From NCBI GenBank assembly GCA_028565635.1, contig JAOXYB010057711.1:1-10972 (forward strand): a stretch of DNA of 10,972 nucleotides, read 5' to 3'. Of the stretch, positions 1-7,661 are shown in pieces; positions within the stretch are counted from its first letter, which is position 1, and the number at the start of each line of letters is the position of its first letter. Below the pieces are notes generated by a model, which searched no databases, was not told the DNA's origin, and saw only the letters and a list, made by a program, of their open reading frames with translations. The stretch is from Phoronis ovalis. Lineage: Eukaryota; Phoronida; Phoronidae. The translations under genes and the position numbers were made by a program.

Positions 1-1993
1 GACATAACATTAAATTGTTATCCCAAATAACAAATTAAAGAGAACTTAAGAAATTTGTTATTTTGTGGTTTCTTTTCAAGTGGCGCTATGTTGCTATAAT
101 ATTTGGAAACGGGCAAAGGGTAGGTGTACCATTTGAAATTTAAAAACATTTATATGCTCGTTGACTACCACTAGGAAAAGTAAAGGTTAAATGCTAATAT
201 AATAACTGCATGTGTAAGAGATAAACTTATTCTAAACTAGTGTGGGGCACTGACTCTCATTGACCAGGTATACGGGTAAGCTCCGAGCGAGAGGGTATGA
301 AGGGTATCTCTTTTTCGAGCATGAAGTTCGATTCTCAAACTGTTGCATTTCATTCATATGTCCAAAAAATGTCGAAAAGGGGTTTATATTTTAAACTTTT
401 TTCCGAAAGTATTTAAGGGTTTGAAAGGTTGGGTGGGGTAATCCCGTATAAAAATTATTGAAGTCAGTGCCCCGGGCAATACGACTATTTATTTATATTA
501 CACAAACACGTCTAATGTTGGAATAACGAGTAATCGTGCGAGCAAAGTGAAACATGCTAAAATTCTACTGTATTTGTTTATCTGTCGCTGTGTTTCATGC
601 AGAACTGCAGTGCAATATTTAAGCTTCGTAGAGTCAAAAGTAATATATATATAAAGAATCTTAAAGTAATTTTTCGAGTTTTTACGTTTTCATCGGACGT
701 TACTTTGTTCTCGCGTGTTCCGTTAGAATCTTTCATGTTAATATATACATTGTATATGTGCGACCTGAAACATCGTTCCTGTAAATGATGATTATACAAA
801 TAATACATAACTGTCACCGAGAGATATAGTGCATACTTGTATTAATAATGAAGAAATTGTCAAATGTCATCGTAAATACAAAATGTGCAATTACCAGTAA
901 CATGTTATATAGTGCATATATCCACCAGTTTGACCGCATCAGCTTGCTGTAAAAGGTGAGGTGTTTCATTGATAACCGATTTTGAAACTGTGTACAACTA
1001 TGAAAACGCTTTTCGAGTTTAGGTTCGTGCAAATTAAGGCTTTTGCTTTTTGCATAAAATATATCACATTCAGGTGATGCAAAGTTTTGTGGGGAATCTT
1101 AATTTTGGCATTTTCGTGATTATCATTAGACATAACCAACGTTGTTATTTAGCAGGCACATAAATAAACAAAGGATATATTCGGTGTAATACAAGGAAGC
1201 ATACGTGTACATGTGTTGTGGCAAAATATGTACTGTACATTGTGGTACTGCAATTTTGATGGTGTTGTGATACGGATATGTGATGATATGTGAAGTGATT
1301 TTTATAACGTTTAAAAGCCTGGTTATAATACCACAGCACAGTAATTTCATGTACCAAGGATGGGGCTTATAAGCATCACGTTCAACCTAAAACATTATGA
1401 TTTTAGAAATTACTTGTAAGTAATGTGCTGTAAATTTGTACTGTATACAGCACTAAATTAGATGATGTTAACATTTAACCTGATATTTCTAATCATTTCA
1501 CTTCATTTCATGTACTCAGACATCCCAGCAACACTTGATCTACCAAATAGGGGCAGTGCTTACAGTACATTAAGAAAACTGTGTTAAAATCAATAGGAAA
1601 CATATCATACAACGATAACACACCCCAAGTTATATAAATTCGTATACGATACCGTTACTATATTTATCCATTATTCAATAGTTGAGCGAAGTATCAAAAT
1701 CATGTGCATAGTTCTGATATTTTGTAAGAATGTACAGATCATGTGGACGAGAGAGCAGATTAAAAACCCCGCGGCTCGAAATGTTAGTTTTGTTAGCGGA
1801 GTATCTAGGATAGTGTAATGTTCAATAATACAATTATTTACAAGTCATTAGATTTACCAGAGAGATGTCACTTGCCAATTCACTCTTATTATATATCTTC
1901 TTACTAGCCTACAATTATGGTACAACACTATAAAATGGTTACAGCTAACACTAATGTTGTACTTTACGTGATGGATACTGGGTATCCGCTTAC
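1..1993 (-). other. Partial intron downstream of exon 1994-2205; no gene seen
   Basis: This stretch follows the consensus donor GTAAGC of exon 8 and is AT-rich on both strands. It must contain or precede the next exon, but I found no phase-0 exon with an acceptable acceptor, and nothing encoding the expected C2A strand HPxTGEIQL. Short ORFs at 578-817, 814-1032 and 1126-1357 have hydrophobic or random composition and no splice-compatible frame. The candidate inverted-repeat element at 244-473 lies here. There is also a small perfect stem of 8 bp (GTGCTGTA at 1425-1432 with TACAGCAC at 1446-1453, loop 13). Confidence 0.6.
244..473. mobile_element. Candidate MITE-like element with imperfect terminal inverted repeats
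   Basis: GGGGCACTGACT at 244-255 is matched exactly by its reverse complement AGTCAGTGCCCC at 462-473. Further in, TATACGGG at 269-276 is matched by CCCGTATA at 443-450, at nearly the same offset from each end (25 and 23 bases). That gives imperfect terminal inverted repeats of about 33-40 bp bounding a 230-bp non-coding core. No target-site duplication is obvious in the flanks (AGTGT on the left, GGGCA on the right). The size and lack of coding capacity fit a miniature inverted-repeat transposable element. GTTCGATTC at 326-334 matches the Pol III B-box consensus, but no A box is visible. Confidence 0.5.
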
Positions 1994-2205
1994 CTTATTC
2001 ACATCAAATTTTTTAGTTTCGGTTCCGGGTGTCGATGCGGTTGACAGAACCTTATTAGGAACTGATAAATTAGACGTTTTTGACATGTTTGGTTGAGAAG
2101 CAGCATGCGACATTTTTAACCTGTTACTTTTAATACCCTCTAACTGGGCAGCCAACGTATTCGGATCAATACCGGCTTGACATTCTAACTGATCCAAAAC
2201 ACGAT
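1994..2205 (-). CDS. PCLO: Exon 8 of window: linker with Piccolo-like GIDPNTLAAQL motif
   Basis: Exon of 212 nt. The acceptor is AATTTTCAG before ATCGTG, and the donor is GAATAAG before GTAAGC. The last base of exon 7 makes Asp, then RVLDQLECQAGIDPNTLAAQ, LEGIKSNRLKMSHAASQPN and a Ser/Thr/Lys-rich tail ending ETKKFDVNK in phase 0. The GIDPNTLAAQLEGI segment resembles the short G-x-D-P-x-x-LAA-x-L motif I recall between the PDZ and C2A domains of vertebrate Piccolo, which is the main reason for preferring Piccolo. A C2A-encoding exon would be expected next, but none was found at 1-1993. Reading on past the donor adds nine residues before a TAA at 1964-1966, which I take as intron. Confidence 0.85.
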
Positions 2206-5200
2206 CTGAAAATTTATTATAAAAAAAGCATGCGATATAAATGATGTTTAAGTAAAATATTGTTTTGCTATATTGCATAGTTTGCTAACTTAAGTCAAAT
2301 TATGCATAACCATATAGCGGATCTAACATATAAGCATACCACCAGCGACTTGTACATAACATTTCAAGCCGAACACATCATACATATATTTAAAAATATA
2401 AATATCTTAAAATATGATTGACACATGCTGATAAAAAAGAAAACTTGAATTTCTAAACTTAACATGCTAAATCCAAAATACTACATGTCTACTAACCAAT
2501 TTCTACCTAATTCTAATGAAAAACTCATAGATTTGGACAAATTAAAGCTCCTTGTAACTCTGCCTCAATCTTTAGTTTCCTGATCACTCACCACAATCAT
2601 CGTAGTCACTAATACTGGTATCCAGATTGTCATATGATGACCTCATGCTTCTGGTACTTGCTGTTGTAGCTTGAGGGATACTGGATAATGTTGTGGCCTT
2701 GCTGGACATGTTTGCACCCCTGATAACGTAGAATAAAGATATGACACTTTTCTTTCAACTGGCGTTTTAGTTGATATGACTTGTTTGAAAATTAATTAAA
2801 TATATTAAAATCAACTCTTACAAACAAAAACACACGATTTCACCAGCAGAGGTTGTACTCATGACGCTGTAGGCCGTATGGCACCAAAATATTTGTTTCA
2901 TTAGCTAAAGATATAATATTGTACCGTAACTTAGTTAATATTTATTTTTTTACATTTTGCAACTGAAAATACGTGTTTGTTAATACTGTATATTACTTAC
3001 ATTCTAACAACTAGCTCGATTTCTGCACTTCGCTGTTTAACAATTTCTTGAACTTCCTCATAAGTATTTCCAGTGAGAGAGATTCCATTCCATTCTAAAA
3101 TTTGATCTCCAACACTCAACTCACCGTGAAGTTGATCGGCAACTCCACCTGGGTATATGGCTGCCACATAAGCTCCAATTTCATTAGTGGTCCCAGGAAT
3201 ATATTTACCGCCAATTATTTTCATTCCTATGCCGTTTCCTATTGTTACAAAACGAGTTAATTTTTCATGTACTATAAGAATATGAATATAATTCCCGCTT
3301 TCACCACTGGCACAGGTATCAATATTTCTCAGGTGAAGTAACAAGTTAATTATAGTGGCACTTGGATTATTCTTTCTTGTTTTAAAAGTTAATCACATGC
3401 ATGTTGTTGGTGTGATTTTTGGGAAATTTAACTAAAAATATTAATTATCAAAAACAAGGAAGCCTGCAGGGAAAATTTAACATGTTTTGTGCAAAAATCG
3501 AAAGAGTTTTATCCAATTTATCAATCGCCAACAAACTGTACGAACACTATGGATATAGCTTAACCATAACGATTATCTTTGAAACGAAACCTATTCATTT
3601 TCTATACCTTTCAAAGATTTGTCTTTTGGATCTCTGGTGAGTAGAATGCGTTTTGTAGGGAACTCATATCTAGGTGGTTGACTTGATGGACTCTGTAGAA
3701 TAAAATAATGTAATAAACCTAAGTATAATTAGTTATTTTCTTATAGAAACATAAGTTACTTTAGCTTTGATAAATTGGTAGCGAACACCTAAAAGGCTGT
3801 TTTGTACAACGTATGTATATTACACAAAAAATTAGCCTCAACTGTCAAATCGTGAACGATCAGTACGACAGATACAAGCAAGCATGGATAATAAGTACTA
3901 ACATTAGCCATCGCAGTAATTTGCATAGAATATGAAAAAAGGATAAATTGTTAACGTTATTTTTCTTTATTACAAATACATACATCTGCCTTTTTCTTCT
4001 TCGTATGCTTTAATATTGTGACGCCACCTTCAGTCATTTTGTCCATAATCCGTTCATCTGGATCCCCAAAACTAGTGTCGCTACCGGCGTTCACCAAGTC
4101 GCCTGGGGATAGAAATTCTTAAATTTTAAATAAATGTAGTTATCCATTGTAGGCCCTCAATAACATTAGCAACAAAGGGTAAATAAAAGACAAGAACAAA
4201 GTGAATCCACGATCGAAATCCAAGTGTCGACTGGCTGCATGTTTTGCATAGTATTGTAGCACGAGTAATATACAGTTACAATATGATTTCGAAAAAAAAT
4301 TCACCCTTACCTCCAAATTGTAACATTTGATCATAATCCTCAGAAATTGGCCTAGCCCTCGGATCACCTGCATTACTACGGTGCCTCCTCGCAGCTGATC
4401 CGTCCAAAGTTCTTCCATGGGGATACATGGGACTATTATCATTATCTGTAGGTGCTGGTGAATAATCGGAAAACCCCTCAAATGGCACACCAGCTATATC
4501 ATATTCATAATTGGAATCTGGCACTCCCGAATCTTTATTACTCTCACCATATAAATGAGTATAATTCATATCATGATTCCTCATGTACGATTCTCTTGGG
4601 GATATCACTTGGTAGTCACTATCTGCAATATCACTAACACTACCACGCTCACTACGATGAGCAATGTACTAAAAAAAAGAATCAGGAATGTGTGATTAAT
4701 AGCAAATGTTTACACAAGAAAAAGATCATAAATATATATTTCAATATGTTGCCTTTTGAAAGAGTGGTACGTAGCTGCCACTAGACCCACATTTATTTTT
4801 TAAAAGCTACAACACGTATAAATGAACCATTTAGTAAACATCGCTTACACTCATTAATTCTGATTTTATATTTATTTTAAAACTACAAAAAATGAACGTG
4901 TGTGTAATTCTCGTCATAATATTTTTTGTCAGTCAGTCTCAACTGTAAACTTACTTCTGATGAGCTATAGTTGTCTTGATCGTAACCTCCTCCGCTAGAT
5001 CGTCTCCAGTGCACCATGTCCCTGCTTAGATTGTCAAAATACCTGTCATGGGCTAAATCTCTATCCTCTAGAGGGCGTATTATGCCAGAACTTTGCCAAC
5101 CTTGCTGCCCTGTGTCAATTTGGTCACGTGATCTGACATGTTCTTGGTATCTGAAAACATGTTTAACTTAAAATTGAACTTTTTGTTAACTGGATAAAAT

Positions 5201-7661
5201 AACCAACATGCACATGGTAATGTGCAATTTGTGCCTTTCGTTGCTAATCAATGAAAACAAAATATTTGTAAGAGACGAAAATACTTTTATTAAGACAATA
5301 AACAATCCACCAAATAAACCTATGAGCCTCTTATGACATTATGTGTATTACAACCAAAACACTTTTAAATCCTAAAAATGTATGTTTACCCTACCTGGTT
5401 TTCATTTCTTGAAATTGAGTAGGTGGCACATTTGTAGACCCCATGATATTAACTAACTCTTCTCTTAGTCTGGCATTATCCTGCATTTGTCTGTTTCTCT
5501 TATCAATCTCCAGTTGTAACTGTAGTTTTCTTTCATCTCTCATTCTATCGTCTTCTTGAGGACTAAACGGGGTTCTTCTAGAAATTGAGACATCTGAGAA
5601 GCTGGAAGATAATCTCCCATCTCGTCTTGGCGACCTTCCCAAAAATTCACTAGATTTTGATAATTTAGGATGTAACGTAAAATCTATCTGTTGAACATGG
5701 GCAGACGGCGAAGTACTCAATATTTTTCTTGGTGAAGATTGCCTTGGCTCTCTGAAACTTGACCTAGGTGAAACTACTGGTGACATCGGTGATCTTGACA
5801 TACGGTCTTCTAAAGCTCTATTAAATCCTAGTCTATAATCCGAAGTGTATAAAGGCATGGATTGTATGCGGTTATCACATTCCATTCTCTCTAATTCTTC
5901 CAGTCTGGCTTGGATCTCGGCTTCGATATCTCTATCTTCCTTTATAGGTGAAAACTTTGCGAAAGGGTCAGAATTTTGTCTCATTTTATGTCTTGTTCTT
6001 CGTGGAGACGCTTGTGGAGAACGTAATGGAGAACCATGTGAAGTATTTCGTAGAGGAGATGTTTCACGAAACCCTCTTTTACTACCTGGTTGAAGGCCAT
6101 TTGGACTAACAGAAATAGGATCAGACCGAGGTCGATCAGGATTTAAATGTTCTGCATTAGCATGACTGATATCCTTAACTTCTCCAAGTCGCTTATTCAT
6201 TATTTCTCTTTGCTCACTTTCCAATCGTCTTATTTCGTCTAATTGTTTTTCTAATGTCCTAATTTCTTCCAACTCATCTAGGTGACGTCGTCGCAGAGCA
6301 GTAACTGATTTTATTTCATTTTTTAATCTCTGTTTTAACGCTTTTACTTTTACAGGCACTTTTAATCCATACACATTTACAGTTTCTTCATCTTCCATCC
6401 TATTGATTTTTTTAGAATCTTGACTAACAGGAATTCTACGAATATGCGGTTTAGATTCCCGGTTTAATTTGATTTCTACAATTTCTTCTTCTGTTTCACT
6501 CAAATTAAAGGCACTTGTAGGGTGTGTATTTGTTTCCCTAGTATCACGGATATTACTCTGAGGCTGTCGTCTGCTGCGATTTTCATTCATTCCTGATCTT
6601 CCATATATATCTTTCTCTGGGCTCCGCCGCATTTCACGACTGGGACTTTGTCGCTGTTCATGCCGAATTCCTTCATCTGAATATCCAGGTTTAGTGCTGC
6701 CTCTTACATCATGGTCTCTATTTGGAGATTGCCTGTTTCTTTGATTTCTATAATCGTCATAATTATCACCGTTTTGGCGGTAACTCACTCTATTATCTGT
6801 TTTGCTTTTGTTGTTTTCCCTGCTACGATAAGAATTGGTTTCTGCGTTAACACCACGAATATCTTCGTTAGTATAACGCGATTTGAATTCTTCTCTTTCA
6901 TGTTGTCCATTTTCCGGTTTGTTTTGATCACCATGTCTGTTCCCGGTATTAGTACGGCTGTCAATCCTGTCTTCCACTCGATATGATCTATCATTATATA
7001 AATCGCTTTCAGTGCTGCGCACGTTCTGGGTTTCTCTTGAATCTCGCCTTTCTGACCTATCACTTCTGTTTGATCTTGGACCAGTTTCATTTTGTCTTTG
7101 AGTATCAGTTCTTCTAGGAGGACTTTCATTAAGCCTTGGACTTCGTCTGTTCCGATCAAAGTTGTCCATGGATCTGTCTCTGCCTTGCTCAAATTCACGC
7201 CGTTGGCCATTTCTGTCATCTAGTCGTTGTTGCCCTACCTCACGGCGGGGACTCCCTCTGTCATTTGGACGTTGTTGGTCAAATTCATGATGCTGATTTC
7301 TTGTGTCATCCTGTCCATCGTGTCGTCTTTCGGGTAAAGGACCATTTCTATCAAAAGTACGTCCCTTGTCTTCAGTTCGCGGTGGATTTTGTCTCCTTTC
7401 TGCAATCCTGTCAACCGGAGGTCTTTGCCGTTGCACACCGTTTGGATTATCGCGATTCTGAAAGCTTCTGACATCCATTGCCTTTTGATGATTTGGCGAA
7501 ACTTTACCTCCAGGCGTTACACCATCCAAATTGCGTTGATTAGGCTTCGGGGAAACTTTCGGGCTTCTTTGCTGCTGTATAGTTTCAAGTTGCTCAGGGG
7601 GCAAAGGTAGCTTACGTCTCACTTTCCTAGTTGAATCTGCTGGTTCATTATCTTTCTTCCC
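1994..7661 (-). CDS. PCLO: Piccolo-like presynaptic active-zone scaffold gene, partial (eight internal exons)
   Basis: Minus-strand gene fragment, join(5395-7661, 4955-5150, 4311-4668, 3984-4102, 3608-3692, 3001-3238, 2592-2719, 1994-2205). It totals 3603 nt (1201 codons), open throughout, with GT-AG at every intron and matching phases (0>2>0>1>0>1>2>1>0). Protein order: disordered Arg/Asn/Asp/Ser-rich region, coiled coil, Ser-Pro-rich region, second helical segment, acidic/polar linker, PDZ domain, then a linker with the GIDPNTLAAQLEGI motif. Known biology: Piccolo, Bassoon and arthropod Fife organise the cytomatrix of the presynaptic active zone, holding synaptic vesicles and calcium channels near release sites. 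The PDZ core (IPGTTNEIGAYVA, PGGVADQ, LEWNGISLTG, TYEEVQEIV) fits Piccolo/Bassoon/Fife better than RIM, whose PDZ lacks the EIGAY stretch. The post-PDZ motif favours Piccolo over Bassoon, which lacks C2 domains. No start codon, zinc finger, C2 domain, stop codon or poly(A) signal of this gene is visible here, so both ends lie outside. RIM or Fife naming remains possible. Confidence 0.85.
2206..2591 (-). other. Intron between exons 7 and 8
   Basis: Intron of 386 bp with donor GTGAGT and acceptor TTTTCAG, very AT-rich. No coding signal, RNA gene or repeat was seen in it. Confidence 0.75.
2592..2719 (-). CDS. PCLO: Exon 7 of window: Ser/Thr-rich post-PDZ linker
   Basis: Exon of 128 nt. The acceptor is TACGTTATCAG before GGGTGCAAAC, and the donor is GATTGTG before GTGAGT. 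Its first G completes the ATG (Met) codon split from the PDZ exon. Translation reads GANMSSKATTLSSIPQATTA, then STRSMRSSYDNLDTSISDYDDC. It is rich in Ser and Thr, with an acidic end, and is probably a flexible phosphorylatable linker. It is too short to stand out as an ORF and was recovered from splice sites and phase (2 in, 1 out). No domain is recognised. Confidence 0.78.
3001..3238 (-). CDS. PCLO: Exon 6 of window: PDZ domain core
   Basis: Exon of 238 nt. The acceptor is TGTAACAATAG before GAAACGGC, and the donor is GTTAGAAT before GTAAGT. PDZ domains bind C-terminal or internal peptides of partner proteins. Visible elements in order: carboxylate loop NGIGMKIIGG (in the GLGF position), strand and turn KYIPGTTNEIGAYVAAIYPG, helix A GGVADQL, strand HGELSVGDQILEWNGISLTG, helix B NTYEEVQEIVKQR and last strand AEIELVVRM. 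The first helix-B residue is Thr rather than the His of class I PDZ domains, so ligand class is uncertain. With exon 5 the domain is about 90 residues, the normal PDZ length. EIGAY plus LEWNGI with TYEEVQ is characteristic of the Piccolo/Bassoon/Fife group. This is the most secure part of the annotation. Confidence 0.95.
3239..3607 (-). other. Intron splitting the PDZ domain
   Basis: Intron of 369 bp between exons 5 and 6, phase 1, with donor GTATAG and acceptor AACAATAG. It falls in the carboxylate-binding loop, between the Lys and the Gly-Asn-Gly of the loop. Open reading in the PDZ frame runs about 35 codons into this intron upstream of the acceptor, but that sequence (ending in VTIG) is not PDZ-like, whereas exon 5 supplies the expected first strand. 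Confidence 0.78.
3608..3692 (-). CDS. PCLO: Exon 5 of window: start of the PDZ domain
   Basis: Short exon of 85 nt. The acceptor is TTATTCTACAG before AGT CCA TCA, and the donor is TTGAAAG before GTATAG. The 28 codons read SPSSQPPRYEFPTKRILLTR then DPKDKSLK, plus one base. FPTKRILLTRDPKDKS is the expected first beta strand leading into the carboxylate-binding loop, which opens the next exon, so the domain is split in this loop. The second AG two bases inside the exon (ACAGAG) would break the frame, so the first AG is preferred. Confidence 0.82.
3984..4102 (-). CDS. PCLO: Exon 4 of window: pre-PDZ linker with poly-Lys end
   Basis: Exon of 119 nt. The acceptor is TTTCTATCCCCAG before GCGACTTGG, and the donor is GCAGAT before GTATGT. 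Two bases complete the Gly codon split from exon 3, followed by 39 codons ending in phase 0. The sequence is DLVNAGSDTSFGDPDERIMD, then KMTEGGVTILKH, then TKKKKAD. The GGVTILK stretch looks like a short beta strand, and the Lys cluster is a basic hinge just before the PDZ segment. No domain is recognised. Support comes from both splice sites, the open frame and exact phase match to both neighbours. Confidence 0.78.
4311..4668 (-). CDS. PCLO: Exon 3 of window: acidic, Tyr/Asp/Ser-rich linker
   Basis: Exon of 358 nt. The acceptor has a run of eight T (TTTTTTTTAG) before TAC ATT GCT CAT, and the donor is TTTGGAG before GTAAGG. It reads 119 codons plus one base in phase 0, starting YIAHRSERGSVSDIADSDYQ. 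The rest is rich in Asp, Asn, Tyr, Ser and Pro (for example DSNYEYDIAG, DYSPAPTDNDNSP), then a basic SAARRHRSNAGDPRARP patch, ending ISEDYDQMLQFGG. It is probably disordered. Several acidic Tyr or Ser contexts could be phosphorylation sites, but none is a named motif. The frame closes at once in the following intron. Confidence 0.8.
4955..5150 (-). CDS. PCLO: Exon 2 of window: polar linker
   Basis: Exon of 196 nt. The acceptor is ATGTTTTCAG before ATACCAAG and the donor is CATCAGAA before GTAAGT, a consensus donor. Its first base completes the Arg codon split with the giant exon, and it then reads 65 codons with no stop, ending in phase 0. The translation runs from YQEHVRSRDQ through GIIRPLEDRD and a YFDNLSRDMVHWRR segment to DNYSSSE. 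It has no recognisable domain and is polar and mixed-charge. The Trp-containing DMVHWRR segment could be a short binding motif (speculation). The exon is too short to show up as an independent gene, and was found from splice signals and phase continuity. Confidence 0.8.
5395..7661 (-). CDS. PCLO: Giant exon 1 of window: disordered R/N/D/S-rich region, coiled coil, SP-rich region
   Basis: Exon of 2267 nt (755 codons plus 2 nt). The acceptor is ATTATACAG before GGG AAG AAA; the donor is ACCAG followed by GTAGGG. The ORF extends nine codons upstream to an ATG, but those codons are intron (they include the acceptor), so that ATG is not the start. Residues counted from the exon start: 12-24 are a basic-proline patch (RKVRRKLPLPPEQ) matching the class I SH3-ligand pattern +xxPxxP. 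About 60-380 is low-complexity and rich in Arg, Asn, Asp, Gln and Ser, with a 15-residue tandem duplication at 127-156. About 385-405 is acidic (SETEEEIVEI). 439-493 is a strong predicted coiled coil (LKQRLKNEIKSV to EIMNKR). 515-700 is rich in Ser-Pro. 703-739 is a second charged helix (RMRDERKLQLQLEIDKR). I count 22 Ser-Pro and two Thr-Pro sites, potential targets of proline-directed kinases (inference). Outside the helices it matches no family I recognise; assignment rests on splicing to the PDZ exons. Confidence 0.85.

Noticed and set aside
326-334. tRNA or tRNA-derived SINE based on the B-box-like GTTCGATTC
   Set aside because: No A box, acceptor stem or cloverleaf can be folded around it; the match is to a short degenerate consensus.
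578-817. Possible extra minus-strand exon with TTTCAG acceptor and the stretch MKDSNGTRENKVTSDEN
   Set aside because: After that acceptor, the phase 0 needed after exon 8 hits a stop within nine codons, and only another phase is open. The sequence matches nothing expected after the PDZ linker.
1740-1815. GC-richer patch (CCCCGCGGCTCGAA) after exon 8 as a possible next exon
   Set aside because: Reading in phase 0 from the nearby CTAG acceptor meets a TAA at the fourth codon, and no C2A-like residues appear in any frame.
3419-3640. 73-residue plus-strand ORF
   Set aside because: It overlaps the antisense of exon 5 and intron sequence, and has random composition and no recognisable domain.
6711-7610. 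ORFs at 6711-6986, 7136-7471 and 7389-7610 (plus) and 6785-7219 and 7235-7474 (minus)
   Set aside because: They overlap the giant coding exon in other frames. Codons rich in Arg and Asn leave the other frames open; the real frame is the 755-codon one with splice sites at both ends.
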